Shown one piece after another: positions 43,047 to 52,141 of a DNA stretch of 64,000 nucleotides. The translations under genes were made by a program, and so were the position numbers. A model generated the notes under the pieces. The model ran no database searches, was not told where the DNA came from, and saw nothing but the letters and a program-made list of their open reading frames with translations. Every line of letters begins with the position of its first letter. Position 1 is the first letter of the stretch. Source of the DNA: Xanthomonas sp. 3793 (GTDB lineage: Bacteria; Pseudomonadota; Gammaproteobacteria; Xanthomonadales; Xanthomonadaceae); contig NZ_JANTYU010000007.1 in NCBI RefSeq assembly GCF_024806835.1, forward strand, positions 1 to 64,000, in the 5' to 3' direction.

Positions 43047-44591
43047 ATGCCACATCGTTATCGCTGTCTGATCCTCGGCTTGTGCACCCTGTTGCCCGGC
43101 ATGACGCTCGCACGCCCGGTGCAGGCGCCTGCGCAACAACGCGAGCAGCAGGTGGCGCAGCTGTTTCGGGACGCGGCCGCGCAACCTGCGCAATTGCGCG
43201 CATGGCTGCAGGCCATGCCCAAGGGCGGCGACCTGCACAACCACCTCTCCGGTTCGGTGTATGCCGAGAACTATCTGCACTGGGCCAGCGAAGACGGCGC
43301 CTGCGTGCAGCTGGACGACCTGAGCCTGCGCGCCGCGCCGTGCGGCAAGGGCCAGGAGCCCGCCCGCGGCCTGGCTGCGCGTAATGCAGACTTGTACGGC
43401 CGGGTGGTCGATGCGTTGTCGATGCGCAAGTTCCTGCCCAGTACGAGCCAACCCACCGGGCATGACCAGTTCTTCAGCACCTTCGGCAAGTTCGACGCGG
43501 TAGTGCGTGCGCGTGTGGCAGACACCGTGGCCGCAGTGCTCGATCAGGCCGCACGCGACCGCGTGCCGTATGTGGAGATCATCGCCAACCCGCCGCAGAT
43601 GGCGCAGGCCGCACAGCGCATGCAGTCGCTGCCGTGGAATGGCGATGACGATGCCGCCAACCTGCGCGCCCTGCAGGACGCCCTGCCGCCGCTGGTGCAG
43701 GCCGCGCAACGCGAGCTGGCTGCCACCGACACGCAGGTGCGCCGCGTCCTGCACTGCGACCAGGCCGATGCGCGCCCCGGCTGCCGGGTGAGCTACCGCT
43801 ACGTGCCGTATGTGCTGCGCGTCCTGCCGCAACCGATGGTGTTCGGGCAGATGGCGCTGGCGCATGCGCTGATCGCTGCCGGCGGCAGCCGCGCAGTGGC
43901 GGTGAACATCGTCGCGCCCGAGGACAACCCGGTGGCATTGGCCGATTACACCCGGCACATGGCCATGTTCCGCTTCTTCGCCACGCGCTATCCGGGGGTG
44001 CCGCTGTCCCTGCATGCCGGCGAGCTGACGCTGGGGCTGGTGCCGCCGGCGCAGCTGCGCTCGCATATCCGCCAGGCCGTGGACGCCGGGGCGCGGCGCA
44101 TCGGCCATGGGGTGGACCTGCCCTATGAAGACGATGCCAATGGGCTGCTGCAACAGATGCACGGCAAACAGGTCGCGGTGGAGGTCAACCTCACCAGCAA
44201 CGATGTGATTCTGGGCGTCAAGGGCGCCGCGCATCCGCTGGCGATGTATCTGCGCGCCGGTGTGCCGGTGGTGCTTTCCACCGATGATGCCGGCGTCTCG
44301 CGTGCGGACATGACGCACGAGTATCAGCGCGCGATGCAGGAGCAAGCCATCGACTACCCGACTCTCAAGCAGCTGGCACGCAATGGCCTGACCTACAGCT
44401 TCCTGCCCGGCGCCAGCCTGTGGACCGCCGAGGGCGCCGCCGTGCCGGACTGTGCGGCAGCGCTGCAGCACGACACCGACGACGCGGCCTGCAGCCAATT
44501 CCGCAAGGCCAGCGAAAAGGCACGTCTGCAATGGCAACTGGAAACCGATCTTGCGCAGTACGAGCGCACGCTGCTGGCGCAACGCAACTGA
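43047..44591 (+). CDS. Exported adenosine deaminase
   Basis: 514 residues with a signal peptide (LILGLCTLLPGMTLARP). Metal and catalytic motifs of the adenosine deaminase family: GGDLHNHLSGSVY (His-x-His), SLHAGELT, RIGHGVDLP and VVLSTDDAGVSR. It is about 150 residues longer than cytoplasmic Add, and resembles the secreted ADGF/CECR1-like layout. It would convert adenosine to inosine in the periplasm or outside the cell, feeding purine salvage. It follows the purine permease by 117 bases on the same strand. Confidence 0.88.
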   Translation: MPHRYRCLILGLCTLLPGMTLARPVQAPAQQREQQVAQLFRDAAAQPAQLRAWLQAMPKGGDLHNHLSGSVYAENYLHWASEDGACVQLDDLSLRAAPCGKGQEPARGLAARNADLYGRVVDALSMRKFLPSTSQPTGHDQFFSTFGKFDAVVRARVADTVAAVLDQAARDRVPYVEIIANPPQMAQAAQRMQSLPWNGDDDAANLRALQDALPPLVQAAQRELAATDTQVRRVLHCDQADARPGCRVSYRYVPYVLRVLPQPMVFGQMALAHALIAAGGSRAVAVNIVAPEDNPVALADYTRHMAMFRFFATRYPGVPLSLHAGELTLGLVPPAQLRSHIRQAVDAGARRIGHGVDLPYEDDANGLLQQMHGKQVAVEVNLTSNDVILGVKGAAHPLAMYLRAGVPVVLSTDDAGVSRADMTHEYQRAMQEQAIDYPTLKQLARNGLTYSFLPGASLWTAEGAAVPDCAAALQHDTDDAACSQFRKASEKARLQWQLETDLAQYERTLLAQRN

Positions 44592-44943
44592 GGCCGACAC
44601 CATCCCCATCAAACGCACGACCCAGGCACGCTGCTGTGATGCGACGCCCGCCCCATCGTCGCCGCACTGCAGTGCTTGCCACGACTACAGCGCAGTGATC
44701 CACCGGCATGCCGCCAGTACTCCGGACATTCCCCACCTATCGGGCACGCTTGCGCCCAATGCATCCCCCATCGGATGGGTCGGCAGGCCCGAACCGGACG
44801 CGCTGAGACAAAACCGCCGCACTTTCCCGCCGCAGCGTGCTTTGATCGTGTGTCCGCAGCGTCGCCTGGCCCCACAGCCGCAGGCGCAGCGGTCAAGCAT
44901 CGCACCGCACACCCGCCGCTTCCCCAGCAACCCAAGGTGACCC
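44592..44943. other. Intergenic region before the hpxXY fusion gene
   Basis: About 350 bases without a supported gene. Codon-like structure is absent; it should contain the promoter of the hpxXY-hpxW unit. I see no clear operator or terminator. Confidence 0.35.
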
Positions 44944-46404
44944 ATGCAACTCCCAGCGCAGTGGCAGGCCGGCATCGATCGCAATAGCGAGGTCCTACGC
45001 GGCCACGCACAATTACTCGCCAACTTCGTCGCTCCACGTCCCGCATCGCCGGACGCAGCCATTCCGCGCGGCCAGATCGCAGCGATCGTCAGCACCACCC
45101 GCAGCCAGCCCACGCTGGCCGCACGTCATGCCACCCAGACGCTGACGCGCATCAACCAAGCCAACGACCGGCTGTGCGCGATCACCCGCCTGCTACCCGC
45201 ACGCACCGCTGCCGATGCGGCGCGGGTGCAGGCCGCACTGGCCTGTGGCAGCGATGGCGGTGGGTTGGCCGGGGTGCCGTTCGTGGTCAAGGACCTGTTC
45301 GATGTCGCCGGCCAGGTCACCACCGCCGGTGCGGTGATCCGCGCGCAGTGCGCCCCTGCCGTCCGCGATGCAGCGGTGGTGCAGCGCCTGTGCGATGCCG
45401 GAGCGGTGCTGGTGGGCACCGCCAACATGGACGAATTCGCCTACGGCTTTGCCACCGTCAACGCGCATTACGGCACAACCGCCAACCCGCACGATCACCG
45501 GCATCTGGCCGGCGGCTCGTCGGGTGGCTCGGCAGCGGCGGTCGCGGCCGGGCTGGTGCCGTTTGCGCTGGGCTCGGACACCAACGGTTCCATCCGCGTG
45601 CCGGCCGCGTTGTGCGGCGTGTACGGCCTGCGCCCAACCCACGGTGCGTTGCCGCTGGAGGGGGTCTTTCCGTTCGTCGATGCGCTGGATGTGGTCGGCC
45701 CGTTCGCCACCTCCGTGGCCGATCTGCGCCGCGTCTACGAGGTCATGCATGGCCATGCGCTGCGTCATTGCAACGTCGCCAACCTGCGTATCGCCCGACT
45801 CGGCGGCTGGTTTCAGCGCAATCTCGATCCCGAGCTGGATGCCGGCATCGGCGCCTTGCTGACCGCCTGCAACAGCACCACGCACATCCAATTGCCGGAA
45901 GCAGAACGCGCCCGCGCCGCGGCCTTCGTGCTCACTGCGGCCGAAGGCGGCCATCGCCATCGCACAGCGCTGGGCACGCACGGCGATCAATTCGACCCGG
46001 CCACGCGCGACCGCCTGTTCGCCGGCCTGCAGCTGCCGGCCAGCGCGGTGGCCGATGCACAGCGCTTCGCGCAGTGGTTTCGCGCAGCCATGCAACAGCT
46101 ATGGGACGACGTGGACGTGCTGATCGCCCCCGCCGTGCCCTGCGTTGCGCCACGGATCGATCAGGACACCATCGTGATCGATGGCCTGCCCGTGTCTGCG
46201 CGCGCCAATCTCGGCATCTTCACCCAACCGCTCGGCCTGGCCGGCTGCCCGGTGCTGGCCGCACCGTTGCCGCGTCCGGGGCGGCTGCCGCTGGGCGTGC
46301 AGTTGATCGCCGCACCCGGCCGCGAAGACCGCCTGTTCGCACTCGCCGCGCAACTCGAGCGCGACGGCCTGCTCGCCTTCAACGCGCCACCGGAGACACC
46401 TTGA
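44944..46404 (+). CDS. hpxY: Amidase HpxY/AtzE-like with N-terminal HpxX/AtzG-like segment
   Basis: 486 residues. From about residue 42 it is an amidase-signature enzyme close to HpxY/AtzE: GVPFVVKDLFDVAG (catalytic Lys), NMDEFAYGFATVNAHYGTT, LAGGSSGGSAAAVAAG (cis-Ser and nucleophile Ser) and GSDTNGSIRVPAALCGVYGLRPTHG. The first 40 residues (WQAGIDRNSEVLRGHAQLLANF...PR) read like DUF4089 (HpxX/AtzG), the small subunit that in other bacteria is a separate gene required by AtzE. So two subunits appear fused here. Its stop shares a base with the hpxW start. Substrate in the purine pathway is not established; ureide-derived amides are likely. Confidence 0.8.
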   Translation: MQLPAQWQAGIDRNSEVLRGHAQLLANFVAPRPASPDAAIPRGQIAAIVSTTRSQPTLAARHATQTLTRINQANDRLCAITRLLPARTAADAARVQAALACGSDGGGLAGVPFVVKDLFDVAGQVTTAGAVIRAQCAPAVRDAAVVQRLCDAGAVLVGTANMDEFAYGFATVNAHYGTTANPHDHRHLAGGSSGGSAAAVAAGLVPFALGSDTNGSIRVPAALCGVYGLRPTHGALPLEGVFPFVDALDVVGPFATSVADLRRVYEVMHGHALRHCNVANLRIARLGGWFQRNLDPELDAGIGALLTACNSTTHIQLPEAERARAAAFVLTAAEGGHRHRTALGTHGDQFDPATRDRLFAGLQLPASAVADAQRFAQWFRAAMQQLWDDVDVLIAPAVPCVAPRIDQDTIVIDGLPVSARANLGIFTQPLGLAGCPVLAAPLPRPGRLPLGVQLIAAPGREDRLFALAAQLERDGLLAFNAPPETP

Positions 46405-47984
46405 TGCTGCATACCCTGCGCGCGCGCCGCGGCATGGTCGTCGCCCCGCACCATCTGGCCGCGCAGGCCGGTCGCGACATCCTGCGTGCCGGCGGCAACG
46501 CCATCGAAGCGGCTGTCGCCACCGCCGCCAGCCTGGCCGTGGTGTATCCGCACATGACCGGCATCGGCGGCGATGGCTTCTGGCTGATCCATGAGCCCGA
46601 TGGCCGCGTGCACGCCATCGATGCCTGCGGCCGCGCCGCGCAGGCGGCCACGCCGGACTTCTATCGCGGTCACACGCAGATCCCCTGGCGCGGCCCTGGC
46701 GCAGCCAACACCGTGGCCGGCACCGTCTCCGGCTGGGCGCTGGCGCTGCAGCACGGCGGTGGCGCACTTCCCTTGCCGCAGTTGCTGCAAGAGGCCATCC
46801 ATCACGCCGACACAGGCGTCCCCGTCACCCTGGGCGGTGCGCAGGTTGCCGCCAGCAAGGGCAATGCACTGCGCTGCCTGCCCGGTGCGTATGCACGCAT
46901 CTTCGAGCCGCGTGGCGCGCCCCTGCACGAAGGCGCGGTGCTGCAGCAGCCGCAGCTCGCGCGCACCCTGCAGCGGCTGGCAAGCGATGGGCTGGACGGT
47001 TTCTATCGCGGCGCGCTGGCGGCCGACATCGCCGCCGATCTGCAGGCGCTCGGCAGCCCGCTGCACGCCGACGACCTGGCCACGCATACCGCCGAGGCCA
47101 GCGTTCCGCTATCGGTGGCCGTTACGGGGGCGCGCTTGTACAACCATGCACCGCCTACGCAAGGCCTGGCCTCGCTGCTGATCCTGGCCTTGTTCGATCG
47201 CCTGCATGCCGAGCAGCCCGACGGCTACACGCATCTGCACGGATTGATCGAAGCCACCAAACAGGCCTTCCTGATCCGCGATGCGCACATCGGCGACCCG
47301 GCCTGGATGTCGCTCGATGCACAGGCGCTGCTGGACGACAGCGCCGCGCTCGATGCGCTGGCCGCTCGCATCGACATGACCACCGCGTTGCCTTGGCCGC
47401 AGCCATCGCAGGCCGGCGACACTGTCTGGTTCGGCGCCATCGACGCGCATGGCCGCGCGGTCAGCTGCATCCAGTCCACCTACTTCGAATTCGGTTCCGG
47501 CCTGGTCCTGCCACGCACCGGCATCACCTGGCAGAACCGCGGTTGCAGCTTCCGTCTCGCCCCCGACGGCTGGAACGCCCTGGCCCCGGGACGCAAACCG
47601 TTCCACACCCTCAACCCCGCCTTGGCCACCTTCGACGACGGCCGCGTCATGGCCTACGGCACCATGGGCGGCGAAGGGCAACCGCAGACCCAGGCAGCGC
47701 TGTTCTCGCGTTACGCCCGTTACGGCATACCGCTGCAGCAGGCCATCACCGCACCGCGCTGGCTGCTCGGCCGCACCTGGGGCGAAGACAGCACCACGTT
47801 GAAGCTGGAAGACCGCTTCGACCCGGCCGTGGTGCAGGCACTACGCGATGCCGGACATGCAGTGGAGCTTTGTCCTGCATATACCTCGGTGATGGGACAT
47901 GCTGGCGCGTTGGTCCGCGAGGTCGACGGCGTGATCAGCGGAGCAAGCGATCCGCGATCGGATGGGGCGGTGGCTGGATGGTGA
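46404..47984 (+). CDS. hpxW: HpxW-like Ntn hydrolase (oxamate amidohydrolase family)
   Basis: 526 residues, gamma-glutamyltransferase fold without signal peptide: RGMVVAPHHLAAQAGRDILRAGGNAIEAAVATAASLAVVYPHMTGIGGDGFWLI, AACGRAA-type loop, and the autocleavage point before Thr in GDTVWFGAID, followed by CIQSTYFEFGSGLVLPRTGITWQNRGCSF and GRKPFHTLNPALA. The FEFGSG...QNRG...PFHTL run is that of HpxW, a Klebsiella oxamate amidohydrolase. ATG overlaps the upstream stop (TGATG), so it is coupled to the HpxXY gene, as in hpxWXYZ. HpxZ is missing here. Confidence 0.88.
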   Translation: MLHTLRARRGMVVAPHHLAAQAGRDILRAGGNAIEAAVATAASLAVVYPHMTGIGGDGFWLIHEPDGRVHAIDACGRAAQAATPDFYRGHTQIPWRGPGAANTVAGTVSGWALALQHGGGALPLPQLLQEAIHHADTGVPVTLGGAQVAASKGNALRCLPGAYARIFEPRGAPLHEGAVLQQPQLARTLQRLASDGLDGFYRGALAADIAADLQALGSPLHADDLATHTAEASVPLSVAVTGARLYNHAPPTQGLASLLILALFDRLHAEQPDGYTHLHGLIEATKQAFLIRDAHIGDPAWMSLDAQALLDDSAALDALAARIDMTTALPWPQPSQAGDTVWFGAIDAHGRAVSCIQSTYFEFGSGLVLPRTGITWQNRGCSFRLAPDGWNALAPGRKPFHTLNPALATFDDGRVMAYGTMGGEGQPQTQAALFSRYARYGIPLQQAITAPRWLLGRTWGEDSTTLKLEDRFDPAVVQALRDAGHAVELCPAYTSVMGHAGALVREVDGVISGASDPRSDGAVAGW

Positions 47985-48279
47985 TGGCTTCACACATTGA
48001 ACAGCTTTTCCCGAAGCAACTTCATGATAGCGTCATACCTAGTTGGCCAAGGAAGCGCTAAGCCATGAAGACGCAACTACAACTTTTCAAGCAGGCACTG
48101 CTGGATGCCATCCCACGCATCGCCGTTGCCAAATGAAAACCTAAGGATTTCGACTTTGAACGCCTTCATTCTGTCCTGTTAAATAGCCTGAGCACACTTT
48201 CCTTGGAGCATTGCACAGGCCCTCAAATGGCATCGACTGCATCCAACCTGAAGCACTTCATACGGCCAACTAATCAATC
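47985..48279. other. AT-richer intergenic stretch with tiny frames
   Basis: About 295 bases of distinctly lower GC than the purine genes before it. It contains a 23-codon frame at 48065-48136 (MKTQLQLFKQALLDAI...) that looks like the start of an amphipathic protein but ends at once. These may be scraps of genes lost from this island. Confidence 0.3.
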
Positions 48280-48645
48280 ATGAAAACCACCTGGGCAATT
48301 TCAGCTGCACTTTTGTTGGTTGCGACACCAGCCACCGCCAGCAGCACAATGTGCACGTTCACTGTCCCGAGCGGCAGCTCAACTTATGACCTTGAGTTCC
48401 TTGGCTACGGCGAAATTCAGCAAATCCTGTTCCGCCCACCTGGATCAGATGAGCCGAAAAGCCTGCCAATTGGCTCGTATCAAGTCATTGAATTCCAAGA
48501 AACAACCAGAACAATTGACTTGACTTATCGCAACCCTGGAAATGCGCACCTTCCACAATCCCTGACACTCAGGGGAGTTGGCAAAAACACCTTGATGAAG
48601 ATCGCTGGCAAGACAATTGTCGGCGAATTTAATTGCGACCACTAA
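48280..48645 (+). CDS. Small exported protein, unknown
   Basis: 121 residues with a signal peptide (AISAALLLVATPATASS). The mature part is beta-strand rich with two cysteines, MCTFTVPSG at the start and EFNCDH at the end, which could form one disulfide joining both termini. No family recognised. GC content and codon use (AAT, CAA, TTG) differ from the window average, consistent with horizontal acquisition. Confidence 0.6.
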   Translation: MKTTWAISAALLLVATPATASSTMCTFTVPSGSSTYDLEFLGYGEIQQILFRPPGSDEPKSLPIGSYQVIEFQETTRTIDLTYRNPGNAHLPQSLTLRGVGKNTLMKIAGKTIVGEFNCDH

Positions 48646-48906
48646 TTCTGCCTCTAAATTGGGTAGCTTGCCGATGCAATTTTTCATCGCGCCCAATGCG
48701 CAGACACGGCAGGACCCGCGATTGGTTTTGAGCCAAACCCACGTGAGCAAGGACATCCCCGGGAAGATTGATTTATTCTGTCACATCATCGCTCACGGAC
48801 TACTCACAAGGATGGATTGACGGCAGGGCGTCTTTACCAATTTCACAGACGGCACTTAATTCCAGATCCATGCGAAAGCCAATCTTGCGACTGAACTGAG
48901 TTTACG

Positions 48907-49200
48907 ATGAAACCGTCCTTGAAGATTCTTAGCGCTGCATGGCATTTCTTTGCGGTGCTTCGCATCACCTTCTTTCTCACACTGACGCTTGGGGCTGCCC
49001 TGCTTATATCAGGCAGGGATCATGGAATTTTTGTTGTAATGCTTTCTTTTATCCTCGGCTATGCCTCTACCTTCTATCGTTGTCGCAACTGCCACAAGCA
49101 TGTTGCTCATATCGATACATTCTGGATCGCATTCGCCCATCCGTTTGCCACTCGTTGCATCCATTGCAGCCACCCAATCCGCAGGCCTCGTGACGAGTAA
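48907..49200 (+). CDS. Small membrane protein with C-terminal zinc ribbon
   Basis: 97 residues: two hydrophobic helices (about 11-35 and 40-55), then YRCRNCHKHVAHID and CIHCSHPIRR, two Cys-x2-Cys pairs that form a zinc ribbon facing the cytoplasm. It belongs to the AT-richer island. The family is not recognised; small ribbon-membrane proteins of this kind occur beside unknown cargo genes in xanthomonads. Confidence 0.6.
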   Translation: MKPSLKILSAAWHFFAVLRITFFLTLTLGAALLISGRDHGIFVVMLSFILGYASTFYRCRNCHKHVAHIDTFWIAFAHPFATRCIHCSHPIRRPRDE

Positions 49201-49542
49201 GTTCGCTCGATCTTTCGCTCTGCGGTGTCGACTCAACTTGGACGCGAGGGTCGACATGCAAGATCTTTTGCCCGGCCTGTGGCGCCAGCAGTGGTGCGCG
49301 GGATGATGCAGTGGTGCCGCAGCACACGCTAGCGCCGAGGATCAAGACTCCAGCCAGGGCGGGCCAACAAGGGAAACATGTCATAGACTCTGGGCATGCT
49401 CTCCAAGGCGACGATAGCGGACCCAACCGCGTCACTCACTGGACAGGACGCACTTGCTTTCTTGGGCATGCGGGGCGATGCGCAGGCACGTCGTCACGCT
49501 TATTTCGACATACGCGTTAGACCTTTCACCAAGGAGAGCCAC

Positions 49543-50001
49543 ATGACAGAGCAAGACGACAATCAACCGAGCCTGGAAGACGTCAAACTGGCGTTCGACG
49601 GCCAGAGCGTGGATTGGTATCTGCAGAAGCTGGTCGCCACCGTCAATACCTCGAACGTGCAGTTCGGCATCACGCTGTTTGTCGAAGGCATCATCGTGTC
49701 CGGCCAGCTTGTCAGCGGGAAGCAGTACTTCGAGGCATTTGCACAGGAATTCTCTGCTGCCTATCCCGGCGATGCGGAGGAAAAAGAGGATATCCGTCGC
49801 GCGTTTGCCAGCCACGCCAGCATCTACGACACCGAGGACGATGCGCAGCAAAGCAGCAAGCCGCCGCAGTTCATTCACCTGATCGAATCGCGTTGCTTCT
49901 CACCCGGTGGACAGCCGCTGCCCAGCAACCGTGGTGTGCTCTGGCGCGGCAAGGTGAATGCCGTGTCCGGCTTTACGCTGGGATCGCTGTCGGCAGATTA
50001 A
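49543..50001 (+). CDS. GvpU-like protein (gas vesicle accessory family), no gvp genes nearby
   Basis: 152 residues; AAGGAGA lies 6-7 bases before the ATG at 49543. VDWYLQKLVATVNTSNVQFGITLFVEGIIVSGQLVSGKQYFEAF matches the GvpU pattern (WL..L...N....GITL.V.G..I.G.L..G..YFE) and a C-terminal strand KPPQFIHLIESRCFSPGG. GvpU is named after Bacillus gas-vesicle loci, but stand-alone members occur in many bacteria lacking gas vesicles, so a different role is likely here. The next gene on the strand is a cytosolic-PLA2-like lipase. Confidence 0.7.
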   Translation: MTEQDDNQPSLEDVKLAFDGQSVDWYLQKLVATVNTSNVQFGITLFVEGIIVSGQLVSGKQYFEAFAQEFSAAYPGDAEEKEDIRRAFASHASIYDTEDDAQQSSKPPQFIHLIESRCFSPGGQPLPSNRGVLWRGKVNAVSGFTLGSLSAD

Positions 50002-50398
50002 GCCCGGCACGCTCCCCGCGCTGGTGTGAGGTGCTCGCCACCTCACATCGCACCGTTGTACAGATCGCCACGCATGCTCCAGCGCTACGCAACGGCCCAA
50101 GCTGCCTGCGTTGCCGCCATCGTTCCAAATCGATCGCCGCATGGCTGCCGCGTTGCCACCTGCCGGTATGCCGGTGGCACCCAGTTGTTGCGCCCGGTTA
50201 AATCAGTGGGCCAGTGCGAGCCACGCGCCGGACTATGACTGAAGCCAGGGTTCTTTACGCCTTTTCGTGTTCGACTCTCTCTTGCTGGATCAAGCTCGGC
50301 ACGCCGCTGTGCGCGCGCATCGCGCAGCGCGTGGATGCGGAGCCCCCAGGCTTGCGACGACGCATGTGAAACGGTGAAGCACCACACGGGGAGAATAC
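50002..50398. other. Intergenic region before the lipase
   Basis: About 400 bases without a supported gene. The lipase ribosome-binding site GGGGAG sits at its right end. No hairpin with a T run was found behind the GvpU-like gene. Confidence 0.35.
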
Positions 50399-51991
50399 AT
50401 GGCGACATTCAGCGTGGTAATCGATCCACTGGGCACCCCTCCAGGCCAGACGCCGTCGACTGCGGTCGGTATCTGTCTCTCCGGCGGCGGCAGTCGTGCG
50501 CTGTCGTGTGCGCTGGGCCAACTGCGCGGGTTGCGCTATCTGGGGCTGCTGGACAAGGTGGCCGCGATCTCCTCGGTGTCCGGCGGGACGTGGGCCAATG
50601 TCCTGTTCAGCTATCTGCCGGAGTCGATCAGCGACGACGATTTCCTGGGGCCGGTGGTGCTGGATCCGTCAACGCTCACGCTGGAAGTGCTGGGCCAGAT
50701 GGGGGACAACAATCTCGGCCAGGTGCCGTATCGGCTTGGCACGCTGCCGATCGTCGATGAACTGGCAGAGTATCGGCTGAGCAAACGCTACGCGCCCTCG
50801 GACATGTGGCAGGCGGTGATTGGCAAGCTGGTGCTGAAGGATTTCGGCTTGTGGAATCCGGATGTCACCGGTGTCGACCCGCGTTATTTCAGTGGCACGG
50901 CGAAGTATCTGGCGGAAGGCCCGCTGGTGCGCAATCCGCAGCTGACCAGCGACGACTTCTACACCGTGCGCGACGGGCGGCCGTTGCCGATCTTCAATAC
51001 CTCGGTCTTCCTCAACGATAGCGTGAGCTCGGATCTGGTGCCGTTCGAGGCCAACTGGTTTCTCGGCGTGCGCAGCGTCTTCAACCAGCCGCAGCAACTC
51101 GGCGTCATCGGGGGAGGCCTGATCGAATCGTTTGCGATGGGCAGCGATTACATCGCCGACAACGGTACGGGCGAGGTCACCACCAGCGTGCCGCCACGCG
51201 CCTTCAGCCTCGCCGATATCGCCGGCTGCAGCAGCATGGCGCCGGCGCAGGACTTCGAAGAGAAGTTTCCCGAGATCAATGGCCTGGTGCCGCGGTATCC
51301 GTACTGGCCGGTCGATGGTCGTGAAAGCCAATCGACGCTGAGTTACCGCTTCGCCGACGGCGGCAACCTTGAAAACCTGGGCATCATGCCGCTGCTGGCG
51401 CGCGGCGTTCCGCGTCTGCTGGTGTTCGTCAACTCCGATCAAGGGGTCAACATCGATCCGGAATCGGGCGAGACGGTGGTGGCCGACGACCTGCCGCCGC
51501 TGTTCGGGCTGCAGCCGTTCTGCGACAAAACCCGTAGCTACCCCGCATACGCCGACGAGCAATTGTGCGTGGACGCCAATGGCATGTTCCGGCAAAACCA
51601 GGTGTTCGACACCGCCGCATTCGATGCACTGAAACAGGGGCTGTTGGCGGCCAAGAAATCCGGTGGTTCGCTGCTGGTGCGACAGACCCTGAGCGTGCTG
51701 GCGAATGACTGGTTCAATGTGCCTGCGCAGCAGTCGGTCGAGGTGCTGTGGGTGTACAACGATCTGGTGCGTGCATGGTGGAAGCAATTGCCGGATGAAA
51801 CGCAGGCCGACCTGGATCTGCAAAGCGTGGACGATTTCCCGCTCTATGGCACGGTCACCCAACTGCATCTGTCCTACACGCTGGTCAACGCACTGGCGCA
51901 CCTGAGTTGCTGGAACCTTGCCTCCGACAGCACGGTCGGCAATCCCGATGGGCAGAGCAATGCCGATGTGGTACGTGGCATGTTTGCGTGA
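50399..51991 (+). CDS. Cytosolic-phospholipase-A2-like hydrolase
   Basis: 530 residues without a signal peptide. Oxyanion loop GICLSGGGSRALSCALGQLRGL, nucleophile Ser in AISSVSGGTWANVLFSY, and the catalytic Asp in YRFADGGNLENLGIMPLLARG. G-G-G-S-R, V-S-G-G-T-W and D-G-G-x-x-x-N are more like eukaryotic group IV PLA2/lysophospholipase than bacterial patatins. Between them is a long insert of about 230 residues. It probably hydrolyses phospholipids or lysophospholipids. With no export signal it may act inside the cell or need a dedicated exporter; no XVIPCD or T6SS tag is visible. Confidence 0.75.
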   Translation: MATFSVVIDPLGTPPGQTPSTAVGICLSGGGSRALSCALGQLRGLRYLGLLDKVAAISSVSGGTWANVLFSYLPESISDDDFLGPVVLDPSTLTLEVLGQMGDNNLGQVPYRLGTLPIVDELAEYRLSKRYAPSDMWQAVIGKLVLKDFGLWNPDVTGVDPRYFSGTAKYLAEGPLVRNPQLTSDDFYTVRDGRPLPIFNTSVFLNDSVSSDLVPFEANWFLGVRSVFNQPQQLGVIGGGLIESFAMGSDYIADNGTGEVTTSVPPRAFSLADIAGCSSMAPAQDFEEKFPEINGLVPRYPYWPVDGRESQSTLSYRFADGGNLENLGIMPLLARGVPRLLVFVNSDQGVNIDPESGETVVADDLPPLFGLQPFCDKTRSYPAYADEQLCVDANGMFRQNQVFDTAAFDALKQGLLAAKKSGGSLLVRQTLSVLANDWFNVPAQQSVEVLWVYNDLVRAWWKQLPDETQADLDLQSVDDFPLYGTVTQLHLSYTLVNALAHLSCWNLASDSTVGNPDGQSNADVVRGMFA

Positions 51992-52141
51992 TGCGTGCAC
52001 GGCGACGTGGCTGCCCATGCAGCCACTGACCAAGTGGCAGCCGCAGCGTGCTTTACCGGACCGCATCCGCCTGCAAGGAACGCCTCAAGCCTGCACTGCT
52101 GCCACGCCAGCTTTGAATAACACGCTGCATTGGCGTGCCAC

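Noticed and set aside
42753-44618. 621-codon minus-strand frame opposite the adenosine deaminase
   Set aside because: The plus strand has signal peptide and all ADA motifs; the minus frame has no recognisable protein features.
49543-50001. Gas vesicle gene cluster
   Set aside because: Only the GvpU-like gene is present; no GvpA, GvpN, GvpF or other structural genes are in the window.
50669-52066. 465-codon minus-strand frame opposite the lipase
   Set aside because: Lipase motifs on the plus strand are complete and the start has a good ribosome-binding site; the minus frame is an antisense shadow.
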